From: Verrucomicrobiota bacterium
GTDB lineage: Bacteria > Verrucomicrobiota > Kiritimatiellia > JAAZAB01
DNA: 47,604 nucleotides
Direction: 5' to 3'
Assembly (NCBI GenBank): GCA_018898455.1
Contig: JAHIJO010000129.1
Span: forward strand, 1 to 47,604
Part shown: piece after piece, positions 26,134-34,286 of the stretch
Position numbering within the stretch: the first letter of the stretch is position 1
How the letters are laid out: each line of letters opens with the position of its first letter
Made by a program: the position numbers and the translations under genes
The notes under the pieces: generated by a model
Seen by the model: the letters and a program-made list of their open reading frames with translations, nothing else
What the model was told of the DNA's origin: nothing
Database searches by the model: none

Positions 26134-27243
26134 TCATTTCAGCCACCCGCCGACGATGACTTCCGGGGGCACCTCGGGGTTCAAAGGATCCCAGGCCGGG
26201 TAGCCGGTGCCGGGGTGGATTTCGATGCTATTCCTGATATCCGTGTATCCGCCGGAGATGACCCCGCCGTTGATGGTGGTATTGTTCCGAAGAATGACAT
26301 TCACCACGGCATACATGACGCCATTCAAGGTTGTATGATTGTGGATGTCAATAGTACCGGTGCTCAGCACTGAGGGCATATTGGAACTGCCGGGAAAACT
26401 GGTCTGGGTGAAATGGTTTACGATAGTAACGTTTCCATTCGCCACGATGGTGCCCGCGAAGGAACTGTTGTTGTCGATGGTCAAAGTGCCGTTGACGTAC
26501 AGGATGCCGTTGGCGGGAGACGCGATCGGATTGCCGGACAGGGTTTGATTGCCCTCCAGATAGGTCCCGTTGTTGGTCGCCATCTGCCGGTAACTGTCGA
26601 AATTGAACGGTCCGGTGGGAGGGATGGTTGAAATCGGCGCTCCGTTACTGATGGTGCCGGTGACACCCGAGCTCCCGCTGACCGTGCCGCCGGCGCTGAC
26701 ATTGCCGTAGACATCGCCGTTGGCCAGGATAACATCACTGTTGGCATGCACGTTGCCATAAATGTCGTACGCTCCCGTGGCTAAAGTGATCAGTCCGTCG
26801 GACAGGATGGCGGAGTTGATGTCATAGAGTTCGTTCCAATGCGTTTGGATCGTGCCGAGCAGTTCCATGATTGTCCGGTTGGAAGAGTCCATATAAATGC
26901 CGTCGCTGGTAATGAGCACGTTGCCGTTCGTCTGGAGCTCGGTTCTCACATAGTAAATGCCGTTGGTGAGAAACGTGGCTGCGTTGGTAGCGTTCTGCCA
27001 AAGAGAATAGTTGGAGCCGAGCTTGGCGACCATATCGGCGATGCCGGCTTCCGCGACCGCCTGCGCCTGGGCCGTTTGCACCGTTCGCTTGATGCGGTGC
27101 ATGGACTGGCTCGACAACACGACCATGGTGAGTCCCGCGAGCATGAGAATCAGCGAGACGCCGAGAATGGTGATCAGCGCCGATCCCTCGTGGCCATTAT
27201 GCGGGGCGTGGTGCTTTCCGATATCCTGATGTAGAGTGCGCAT
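26134..27243 (-). CDS. PilX-like pilus assembly protein with repetitive beta domain
   Basis: A 369-residue protein, last of the pilin-type operon. Residues about 20-46 are a membrane helix (SALITILGVSLILMLAGLTMVVL) followed by an alpha-helical spine QAVAEAGIADMVAKLG, as in PilX-type minor pilins, though no prepilin peptidase site is evident. The second half (about 165-350) is Gly/Asn-rich with short repeated strands (YGNVHANSDVILANGDVYGN, GTIVANGNVTIVN), like a beta-solenoid of polymer-forming proteins. GGGAGGG precedes the ATG and the gap to the gene before is 14 nt. Surface or pilus-tip role inferred. Confidence 0.75.
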   Translation of the reverse strand: MRTLHQDIGKHHAPHNGHEGSALITILGVSLILMLAGLTMVVLSSQSMHRIKRTVQTAQAQAVAEAGIADMVAKLGSNYSLWQNATNAATFLTNGIYYVRTELQTNGNVLITSDGIYMDSSNRTIMELLGTIQTHWNELYDINSAILSDGLITLATGAYDIYGNVHANSDVILANGDVYGNVSAGGTVSGSSGVTGTISNGAPISTIPPTGPFNFDSYRQMATNNGTYLEGNQTLSGNPIASPANGILYVNGTLTIDNNSSFAGTIVANGNVTIVNHFTQTSFPGSSNMPSVLSTGTIDIHNHTTLNGVMYAVVNVILRNNTTINGGVISGGYTDIRNSIEIHPGTGYPAWDPLNPEVPPEVIVGGWLK

Positions 27244-27257
27244 AACACCCTCCCTTC

Positions 27258-29396
27258 TTATTTATTCGTATTCAAAGGCCGGACTTCCATGGTTCCCTGT
27301 GCCGTAACGGTCCCAAAGGTCCCTTGCTTGAAAATCTCCATCTCGATCTCAAGACCTTTAATGAACGATTGCCCGTCCACGGTGGCGCTGACGATGCCAT
27401 AGGTGGGCCCCTTGCTGAAATCCACCTGCAGGTCCACCAGGCCCGTCGGCACATCCCAGGCAATCGTGACATCCCGTAGAATCGCGCTGTTGGTGTGGAG
27501 CCCAGCGCACCCGAACAGGGCTTCATACTGGACGTAGCGTCCCGGCGAGAGGCTGGCGAGACTGTTGACACCGTTGCATAACTGGAAATAGCCGGTCTCC
27601 AGCCAGGCGCCGGCATCGCTCAAGTCGGGTTGATTGCCACTGCGGACGCGAATGTCAATATCAGCTCCCTCCGCCAAATATTCCACGTGAGTCCATTTAA
27701 GCGTCTTGTAGGCGGGATTGGCGATATGGGTGTCGAAAATACCGGAGCGATATAGACCACTGGCCGGATAGCGCACCTCCAGCGCGCTGACTCCGATGAT
27801 GAGATTGGTTGCGGCGCCTCCCATGGCGGACATGAATGGGACTGTGCTGTTGGCCCACCCCCGCGCGTTGTTGAACACCTCGGCGTCCGTATGCAGATCG
27901 AATTGGACCAGGTAATTATTTGTCTGATCAATGACGTATCCCGATACCCAATCGCTCCAAGCGTTCGATCCGGCCAGAATTTTTTTATTGGAACCGCTGC
28001 CGAAATACAGGTCGGATGTCGTGCCCGCCACGGCGTTGGTTCCGGAAGCCTGTCTCGAAATCTTCGCGTTCTCGATGAATAGATTTCCATTAGTGCCGGC
28101 TTCAAATTTTACCCGGACCCATTCGCCGTTCATGGTAATCGCCGCGGCTGGATTGGTTCCTCCATAAATAATATTGATAACCGCCGGCGTTGTATTCGGC
28201 ACGTCCACCGAGCCGATCATGCTCTCGGTGCATCCTTCGGCGGTCCAGTTGGTGCCTTTGTCCATGGAAATGACGGTATCCGGGATGAATGGGGGGAAGG
28301 CGATGAAACTGTCATCGGTTTTGCGGCTGACGTTGCTGACGATGATGCCCGGCGGGTTGTCAAAATTGGCGTCGCACCAGAGGTCATTCGGCACCGCGAA
28401 GGTGATACTGTTGCTGACGGCAACGCCACGATACGTCAACTGGCAGTTTCCGCTCCAGGTAGCCCCGTTGCTGGACATATCCTGGGCCACCACCGTGCCG
28501 CCGGACAGGGAATAGGAATAATACGGGCTGATGGGATGCCCGTTGAGCGGCAGATAAATCTCGCCCTCCCGGCGGCTGGCACTCGGGCTGAGGGAAAACC
28601 AGTCGAAGCCGACGTCGTAACTGGCGCTGGTATTGTTCGTGTTCTTGCCCTCGATGGTGAAGGTCAGGTTGTGGGGGCCGTTGCTGAGCACGACGCTTCC
28701 CCAATTAACCGTCTGAGCCTTGCAATACGTGGGGGAATAGCCGTCGAATTGCATTTCGGGCGGCCGGATGCGCAGGTTAACCAGATTGCGGAAAATGACC
28801 TGCTCGTTGACACTTTCACCCGTAAGACAGGTGTTCGTGCCCTGCACAACGCTCTGCAGCTGCGTATAAAGCTCGGCCGGCGTGGCGTTGGTTTTACGCG
28901 GACTGAACACCGTACGTCGGAACTGGTCCGGACTGCCCGGATGCACGTGGTAAACGACGGTTTGCGTCCACCGGATCTTACCGGTGCTTTCCCGCATGAG
29001 CAGACCGTTGGTATCCACCGTGGACATGGGGAAACTGATGGCCGTATATTCCGCGGCGTTGGCGGGGTAAAACGCCATCAATCCGATGCCCACGCTGGAC
29101 AGGCGCAGGTCCTGGCGGATACGCTCCATGGCCCGTTCCAAGTCCATATTGATCTCATTTTTCACGGATTCCGTTTGCCAGGCGCGCAGGCCATAGACGA
29201 AGGTGGACAGGGTGCCGGCGATGACTATCACCGTTACCGCAGTGGCAATCGCCGCCTCGACCAGGGTGAATGCCCTGGATTTTTCCAGCACAGGCTCGAT
29301 GCGTTTTTCGTAAATATTTTCCGTATTGCGCCCGGTCCGGCTGGGCAGGGTCGGAAAAATCCAAAGCTGACGAAGATGGTCTATGTTTTTCTGCAT
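27258..29396 (-). CDS. Large prepilin-type protein (PilW-like)
   Basis: A 712-residue protein with a class III-type prepilin signal after an unusually long leader: KSRAFTLVEAAIATAVTVIV with cleavage expected after A at about position 41, alanine replacing the usual glycine, then a hydrophobic helix. The rest is a large predicted extracellular beta-rich region containing YDVGFDWFSLSPSASRREGE and other segments I cannot assign. Ordinary minor pilins are 150-350 residues, so this one carries a big added domain. AAGGGA upstream of ATG 29396 supports the long leader; a GTG nearer the signal is possible. It probably belongs to the tip or initiating complex of a type IV pilus or type II secretion pseudopilus. 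Confidence 0.78.
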   Translation of the reverse strand: MQKNIDHLRQLWIFPTLPSRTGRNTENIYEKRIEPVLEKSRAFTLVEAAIATAVTVIVIAGTLSTFVYGLRAWQTESVKNEINMDLERAMERIRQDLRLSSVGIGLMAFYPANAAEYTAISFPMSTVDTNGLLMRESTGKIRWTQTVVYHVHPGSPDQFRRTVFSPRKTNATPAELYTQLQSVVQGTNTCLTGESVNEQVIFRNLVNLRIRPPEMQFDGYSPTYCKAQTVNWGSVVLSNGPHNLTFTIEGKNTNNTSASYDVGFDWFSLSPSASRREGEIYLPLNGHPISPYYSYSLSGGTVVAQDMSSNGATWSGNCQLTYRGVAVSNSITFAVPNDLWCDANFDNPPGIIVSNVSRKTDDSFIAFPPFIPDTVISMDKGTNWTAEGCTESMIGSVDVPNTTPAVINIIYGGTNPAAAITMNGEWVRVKFEAGTNGNLFIENAKISRQASGTNAVAGTTSDLYFGSGSNKKILAGSNAWSDWVSGYVIDQTNNYLVQFDLHTDAEVFNNARGWANSTVPFMSAMGGAATNLIIGVSALEVRYPASGLYRSGIFDTHIANPAYKTLKWTHVEYLAEGADIDIRVRSGNQPDLSDAGAWLETGYFQLCNGVNSLASLSPGRYVQYEALFGCAGLHTNSAILRDVTIAWDVPTGLVDLQVDFSKGPTYGIVSATVDGQSFIKGLEIEMEIFKQGTFGTVTAQGTMEVRPLNTNK

Positions 29397-29460
29397 GGTC
29401 TGGGTCCCTTGACGCGGCGCCTGCTGTTCCGATGCGTAATAATTTAATCCGTATAGGTAG

Positions 29461-29479
29461 CGCAGGCTTTACGCCTGCG
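29461..29479. repeat. Palindromic element between two prepilin genes
   Basis: CGCAGGC-TTTAC-GCCTGCG, a perfect 7-bp stem with a 5-nt loop, in the only longer gap (95 nt) near the start of the large prepilin gene. Confidence 0.65.
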
Positions 29480-29491
29480 ATCCGGTCTTTG

Positions 29492-29908
29492 CTACATCTT
29501 ATCGGTTATCAGGGTGTTCATCTCCACCGGCAGGGCGCTACTCGATCGCCGTGCGCCGGGATAATAGACTTGGACCATGACCCTGTACAGGTTTGGCGTG
29601 CCATTGGTGTATGCGGCAACGACGGTGGTTCGTTTGTAAATGCCCGAGGACGTTATGTTACCATCACCATCCACCGGCATCTGGTTTTCGCTTAAAAGGG
29701 GCAGGCTCGAGTATTCGAATGTCCTGGCGCGCTGAATCCGGTTCCTGGCAATGGTCATGGCCTTGTAGTAATCGCAGGCCAACTGCTGGGAGCGCATGGA
29801 GGCGATGGCCGAGTTCAGAAAAAAGACGCAGAAGATGACGAAAATGATGCTGGCGACCATCACTTCGACCAGGGTGAACCCTTCATTCGATTTTGATTTC
29901 TTAATCAT
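29492..29908 (-). CDS. Prepilin-type protein (PilV/GspI-like)
   Basis: A 138-residue protein with the short leader MIKKSKSNEG and the type III signal GFTLVEVMVASIIFVIFCVFF, cleaved by prepilin peptidase after glycine 10; the +5 glutamate is present. The small C-terminal part ends in a strand-rich VMVQVYYPG region. It would be a minor pilin or pseudopilin of the inner-membrane-assembled fibre. It is fourth from last in the operon. Confidence 0.85.
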   Translation of the reverse strand: MIKKSKSNEGFTLVEVMVASIIFVIFCVFFLNSAIASMRSQQLACDYYKAMTIARNRIQRARTFEYSSLPLLSENQMPVDGDGNITSSGIYKRTTVVAAYTNGTPNLYRVMVQVYYPGARRSSSALPVEMNTLITDKM

Positions 29909-29989
29909 GTTGCCCTCGGCGCTGTCGCTGTCCGGTTTTCCGGAGCATGGCCTGTTTCCGGAGATCTTGAATCATCGAATTGATTGCCG

Positions 29990-30607
29990 CTAATAAGGCA
30001 TTGGATTTGAATGCTCCAGATCCCGGATTACTTCTTTGGGAACTCCCGAGGTCCCCGCCTGTTCCAGCAACTCTTTTTTAGCCGCCTCAATAATTGCTTT
30101 CCGCTGTTTTTCACGTTGTTCCCTGATTTCAAACGGCGCGTCAAGCTCAAGGTGGCGTTGAAGCGCCTCCAATGATGCGATTCGCGCTTTTTTACGTTGT
30201 TCCCTGATTTCATTCGGCTCGGCAAACGTCGCCGGCTGACTTGAGGGGGACGAAGCTGTCTGTGAATTTTCAGGAACAGATACCGGCAATGCTCCCTGCG
30301 CCGGGTGATTTTCGGGAACGGAGAATGGCGGCGTGGCCACGGGAGCAAGATTGGGCGATGTTTGCGCTCTTAAATTATCGGAGGCCGACGATAGCAGCGT
30401 GCCCGCGGGTGGTTTTGGATGAATGCCAATGGTTTCCGTGTTTGGTTGTATGGCGGCCGAAAGGGATGAGGATGAACGCAGTGCGCCGATAATGGAGCGC
30501 ACCGTCAAAACCAGCATCACCATTACCAGAATGCTTCCACCAATCAATAGTAATTTCAAATTCAGCGGAGTAACAGACTTGGGAATGGATGGTATGTTAT
30601 TTTTCAT
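29990..30607 (-). CDS. Unknown single-pass membrane protein in the pilin operon
   Basis: A 205-residue protein with an N-terminal cytoplasmic stretch, one membrane helix (about 18-40, LLLIGGSILVMVMLVLTV), a Pro/Ser-rich linker (about 45-115) and a charged helical end. In that end, two similar units occur, EIREQRKKARIASLEALQRH and EIREQREKQRKAIIEAAKKE. I do not recognise a family. The start overlaps the stop of the preceding gene (ATGA, 30604-30607), so the two are translated together. Its shape is that of a bitopic pilus- or secretion-assembly protein, but this is by position only. Confidence 0.6.
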   Translation of the reverse strand: MKNNIPSIPKSVTPLNLKLLLIGGSILVMVMLVLTVRSIIGALRSSSSLSAAIQPNTETIGIHPKPPAGTLLSSASDNLRAQTSPNLAPVATPPFSVPENHPAQGALPVSVPENSQTASSPSSQPATFAEPNEIREQRKKARIASLEALQRHLELDAPFEIREQREKQRKAIIEAAKKELLEQAGTSGVPKEVIRDLEHSNPMPY

Positions 30608-31890
30608 GGCACAATAACTTCTCTCCAATTATTCCAAGTATAGGCATTATTCACATTCGGATAGAAGGGGGGCGGGTCGGTGGCAAATCTGGCATCAAAA
30701 ACCCAGTTATCTTCTGAAAATCCGGTGAATGTGGAGCCCCCCCAGTAACAACCTTCCACCCCGAAATTGTTTTCTACAATACCGCCATAAACCGTCAGGA
30801 GCCCGCTGTCGGGCCGCGTCAAAAAATTTTGCACATAAAAACCGGCGTACCAACTGGAGGTAGGGTTACAGGCAATGATATGGGCATAGATGTTCAAATC
30901 GTTGGGCGCGTTGGTCATGACCACCACATCGCGTCTGGCGATAAGACCAATGGCGTCATCCGAGTTGTTTGTGGGGTGGACGGCATAGGTGATATGATTG
31001 GTAATTCTGATATCTTGATCGGCCACGACGGTCAACCGGCCGTTAAAGTTGGCGCCGCCGATCTGAACCGTGCCGGTGTTAGCTCCCGATGACGCTATGT
31101 AAATCATGCCCGTACCGAGAAAGTCGGGATGGTTGGTGACGTAATTCACGTTGGTCCATCCCCGCTGGGCATTGGAGATAAACACGTTGGTATTCTGCAA
31201 ATTAATGCTGGTCGCTCCGGTGACAACCAGCCCCGCCAAAGTTTGCAGGCAGGAATTGGGAGACCCCGTGTTGGTGAAGTTGACGTTGAGCGTTTGGACA
31301 GGCACGCCCAGCTGAAATCCCAGATTAAAGATCGCGGCGGCGCTCCAATTTCCCCATGTGGCGGCGGCGCTGGTGACCAGTGCGTTAAAAGTCGGATTGC
31401 CCCAAAGATTAATCCGATCATTGGCGTGGACCGGGCCATTAAAGACAGAAGGGCCCATAAAATAATTTCCCCCGGGGTTATGATCATACCATACGGCATA
31501 TCGGGCCCAGGTATCTTGGCGAACCCCGGTCATAATCACGCTTTTTTTAAATCCATTGACCTCACCGGTGGAGGCAATAGTGTACCAAGTCTGGCCACCG
31601 CCGCCGGCGACCGAGTTGATCGCGACGCTATAGGCTCCATTGCCGATTGAACCCGTGATGGAGTTGGGAGGGGCTCCTGCGCTATTCCGGATGCAGGAGA
31701 CGGCCCGCTCTGCACCGCCTTCGGCCACGTAAAAAGCCTGTTCCAGACATTCCTGCCGGTTGGCCAGCTTCAACTGGAAACTGCTTTCGCTCAGCAGACC
31801 CAGGGCCAGAATAGCTGCAATGGCTGTGAAAGCGACCACGGCGACCAATACCACGCCGGAATTGTTGTTTGTGTTCATGGATCGCCTCAT
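30604..31890 (-). CDS. PilX-like pilus assembly protein with large C-terminal domain
   Basis: A 428-residue protein with an N-terminal membrane helix (GVVLVAVVAFTAIAAILALGLL) and then a helical spine rich in small residues (CLEQAFYVAEGGAERAVSCI), as in PilX-type proteins. No FTLxE signal is seen. The remaining 300 residues include FNGPVHANDRINLWGNPTF and IRITNHITYAVHP, again of the polymer-forming, beta-solenoid type found in the last gene of this operon. ATG 31890 overlaps the previous stop (ATGA); ATG 31878 is an alternative. The two related proteins at both ends of the operon may form a pair. Confidence 0.75.
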   Translation of the reverse strand: MRRSMNTNNNSGVVLVAVVAFTAIAAILALGLLSESSFQLKLANRQECLEQAFYVAEGGAERAVSCIRNSAGAPPNSITGSIGNGAYSVAINSVAGGGGQTWYTIASTGEVNGFKKSVIMTGVRQDTWARYAVWYDHNPGGNYFMGPSVFNGPVHANDRINLWGNPTFNALVTSAAATWGNWSAAAIFNLGFQLGVPVQTLNVNFTNTGSPNSCLQTLAGLVVTGATSINLQNTNVFISNAQRGWTNVNYVTNHPDFLGTGMIYIASSGANTGTVQIGGANFNGRLTVVADQDIRITNHITYAVHPTNNSDDAIGLIARRDVVVMTNAPNDLNIYAHIIACNPTSSWYAGFYVQNFLTRPDSGLLTVYGGIVENNFGVEGCYWGGSTFTGFSEDNWVFDARFATDPPPFYPNVNNAYTWNNWREVIVP

Positions 31891-32594
31891 TCCTTACGGT
31901 TTCGCATCAGCACAAAGGTGCTCATCTGGTTCGTCGAGGTCAACCGGCCTTCCTTTCGGAGCAGGGTCAGTCGGATGTTGACCCCGGATGCATTGGTCGC
32001 AACGACGGCAGCGGACACATAATTGCAGATCAACTGGCGGGTCTCGCGATGGGGGGCGGACAGTGGTTCTTCCACCCATAAGACAATATTGCTGGCCTCT
32101 TTGTTGAAATCAATCCAGCGTTCCCCATCAAAGGCATTAGAACAGGTAATACGCCAACTGCCGTCGGGCGAGCCCGGATTCAGAAAATGCGCGGGATCGC
32201 CGGGCGCCGGAGGATAAACATGGTCAGTACCCGTCCACATTCCTTTCTTGTTTTCATATTTGATACTGGACGCCGTCCGCAGTCCGTTGTTGGTTCCTAT
32301 TCCATAAACCAGCCGCGACATGGCAAGGTCGCATTCCCGGTTGACCGTCATGCTCAAGGACGTGGCATGCCACATCTTTTGACACATGATATAGACGCTG
32401 GTGGCGCCCGCCATGGCCAGGCCAAACAACACTGAGGCAATCATTAGTTCGATGAGCGTAAAGCCCTTGGGTTGCTTTTGAAAAGGTATTCGGACGCGAC
32501 AGAGCGCGTCCCTCCATCTGAAAAATGGATGGATGTTGGAGGGCCACGCTCCGTCGTGGCCGTTCTTCAACGCCTTGTTATGGGCATTTTTCAT
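31887..32594 (-). CDS. Prepilin-type protein with a repeat-derived leader
   Basis: A 235-residue protein with the signal GFTLIELMIASVLFGLAMAG starting at glycine 44. Its leader is unusually long. Residues 12-35 (from GHDGAW to RVR) are encoded exactly by a composite palindromic module at 32490-32561, and the flanks MKNAHNKALKN and IPFQKQPKG would make a normal leader by themselves. The rest resembles a PilW/GspJ-like minor pilin with helix MCQKMWHATSLSMTVNREC. ATG 32594 overlaps the preceding stop (ATGA). No alternative start lies between the module and the signal. Confidence 0.8.
   Translation of the reverse strand: MKNAHNKALKNGHDGAWPSNIHPFFRWRDALCRVRIPFQKQPKGFTLIELMIASVLFGLAMAGATSVYIMCQKMWHATSLSMTVNRECDLAMSRLVYGIGTNNGLRTASSIKYENKKGMWTGTDHVYPPAPGDPAHFLNPGSPDGSWRITCSNAFDGERWIDFNKEASNIVLWVEEPLSAPHRETRQLICNYVSAAVVATNASGVNIRLTLLRKEGRLTSTNQMSTFVLMRNRKE
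32490..32561. repeat. Composite palindromic module inside a prepilin leader
   Basis: 72 nt, exactly 24 codons of the minus-strand gene. GGACGCG-ACAGAG-CGCGTCC (32492-32511) and GGCCACG-CTCCGT-CGTGGCC (32542-32561) are two perfect 7-bp hairpins. Between them CCCTCCA pairs with TGGAGGG, drawing the two together into one larger structure. Confidence 0.8.
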
Positions 32595-32968
32595 TGGTGC
32601 AACTCCGAACTCAGCGATCCCACGAGGCTGACCGTGGATTTCATTTTCATGCCGGCATTGGTCCAACTGTTGGTCATATAAATATTTTTAACAACGATGC
32701 CCGGAGTCTGGGTGATGGTGGCGACAAAGTAGGACACGTTCGGCGCCGAGCTTGTCAAATGCAGGCCATTGCTTAATAGGGTGGAGCCATACACGGAGGA
32801 TAACAAGGTTTCCATGGCTATCCGGGCGGTATGAACCGCTTCCATGCGGTTGTCGGAAATCACGGCCGACCGTTTGGCCTGAACGAAAGCGCCGACAAAC
32901 AGGGAAAGAGAGATAATCAATAGTGCTATCGCGATCACCACTTCCACCAATGTAAACCCTTTTTTCAT
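32591..32968 (-). CDS. Prepilin-type protein, first gene of the operon
   Basis: A 125-residue protein with a minimal leader MKKG and the signal FTLVEVVIAIALLIISLSLFV; prepilin peptidase should cut after glycine 4. The small C-terminal domain ends in GMKMKSTVSLVGSLSS. It is similar in size to GspI/PilV pseudopilins. The stop overlaps the next start by 4 nt. GGGTAGAG lies upstream of the ATG, and a good promoter is found about 65-90 nt upstream. Confidence 0.87.
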   Translation of the reverse strand: MKKGFTLVEVVIAIALLIISLSLFVGAFVQAKRSAVISDNRMEAVHTARIAMETLLSSVYGSTLLSNGLHLTSSAPNVSYFVATITQTPGIVVKNIYMTNSWTNAGMKMKSTVSLVGSLSSELHQ

Positions 32969-33032
32969 AATCTCTACCCAACCTTCATCAGTAACGACAA
33001 AACCCTCAGCGAGTAGAATAATCCTTACCCAT

Positions 33033-33060
33033 TAATTAAGCATGAATCATACCATGTCAA
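33033..33060 (-). promoter_or_regulatory. Promoter of the prepilin operon
   Basis: On the minus strand TTGACA (33060-33055) and TAATTA (33038-33033) are separated by 16 nt, about 65 nt upstream of the first prepilin gene. The rest of the 276-nt gap up to the AraC gene (33245) shows no gene. Confidence 0.6.
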
Positions 33061-33244
33061 TTTTATGGCAAAAACAAGCGTGATATCACCGTATTTTGCC
33101 CAATCAGGCTTGGGAACGGCTGCTACACTCTTATAATTAAGAATAAATTGGACAGGCAGAAACTTCTTATCACTCGCTGAACATGCCTGACTATGGAACA
33201 AAGACACGCTAACCCTAATAGTTTTGCATTTTTGTTGATATTTG

Positions 33245-34171
33245 TCAATGAGTCTGTGCGGGACGGTTCCGGTGGGTTTTCCAGTATTGGCTGGGAGCGA
33301 TACCCAGGTGCTGGCGGAATTGGCGGCTGAAATAGTTGCTGTCATTGAAGCCTACCTGCAGCGCAATTTCCGTGATAGTCAGATCGTCGCCAGTGAAAAG
33401 CTCGATCGCCTTTTGAATCCGGTAACGGATCAGATAATCGATCGGTGAGGTTTGAAAAGAACGTTGAAAGGCGCGATAGAGCGTACTCGGCGACATGTTT
33501 GCGATGCGGGCCAGTTGGTCCAGGGTGAGTGATTCCGTGTAATGGTTTTCCAGGAAATCCAGGGTCCGTCCCAGGCGGAGTAGGGCGCGTGGCGTGGGCG
33601 CGCGCATCTGGGAGTAATACCGACCAACGAATCCGACGGCCTGTAAAAAAAGACCCAGGGCTAAACACTTGTATCCCGGTGGTTTCCGATCCAACTCCTG
33701 CTGGGCGTTCGTCAAAAGTTCCTGGACCCGGCTTAAGGCCGAGGCCGACAGTCGGCAAAAATGATGTGCACCACCGGCCGACCGGAGTCGCGGTTCCAGT
33801 ACGAAGAGAGTCCGATAGCCATCCGGAGGAAGTAAATCACGCAGGGGCGGCGCCATGGTTCGGAGATCAAAGAGAACGTTAACCAATTTTAAATGACGAA
33901 TGTCGCGATAAGCATGTCCCACGCGTTCGGGAATGACAAAAACATCGCCGGCCGTAATGGCATATTGACCATGGGTCATAATATGGCGGCCGCATCCATC
34001 CAGCACGATGACCAACTCAACGAAATCATGAGTGTGGAATTTGACATCCAGTTCGTGATGGACAAATAGAATAAATAACGGCATGCCGCTCTGGGAAATA
34101 ATATCCGCCTGCCGCAGGCGAAAAGCCACCGGCTCACGCCGGCGGGATGGGGTGGCATGGGGAGGAGCCAT
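33245..34171 (-). CDS. AraC-family regulator with cupin sensor
   Basis: A 308-residue regulator. Residues about 35-110 form an AraC-type sugar-binding cupin (HHELDVKFHTHDFVELVIV, then VIPERVGHAYRD). Residues about 205-302 carry two helix-turn-helix units (LDQLARIANMSPSTLYRAFQ, and ITEIALQVGFNDSNYFSRQF). It is divergently transcribed from the GH106-like gene with 115 nt between start codons, so it most likely induces that gene when its oligosaccharide or sugar is present. The ATG lacks a clear ribosome site, and the next in-frame ATG (34084) would cut into the sensor region only slightly. Confidence 0.88.
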   Translation of the reverse strand: MAPPHATPSRRREPVAFRLRQADIISQSGMPLFILFVHHELDVKFHTHDFVELVIVLDGCGRHIMTHGQYAITAGDVFVIPERVGHAYRDIRHLKLVNVLFDLRTMAPPLRDLLPPDGYRTLFVLEPRLRSAGGAHHFCRLSASALSRVQELLTNAQQELDRKPPGYKCLALGLFLQAVGFVGRYYSQMRAPTPRALLRLGRTLDFLENHYTESLTLDQLARIANMSPSTLYRAFQRSFQTSPIDYLIRYRIQKAIELFTGDDLTITEIALQVGFNDSNYFSRQFRQHLGIAPSQYWKTHRNRPAQTH

Positions 34172-34286
34172 ATGACAACATTGTGCTGGTATTTGAATGG
34201 ATTGTCAAGGATTGGGGGTGGCTGAATGTGGCAAGGTTCCAGCGAAGAATTATAGATCAATCCCGTCAGTGATGAAAGGAAAAGCC

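Noticed and set aside
28536..29447. A 303-codon plus-strand open frame
   Set aside because: It is antisense to the large prepilin gene, which has a clear prepilin signal and a good ribosome site; the plus frame shows no domain.
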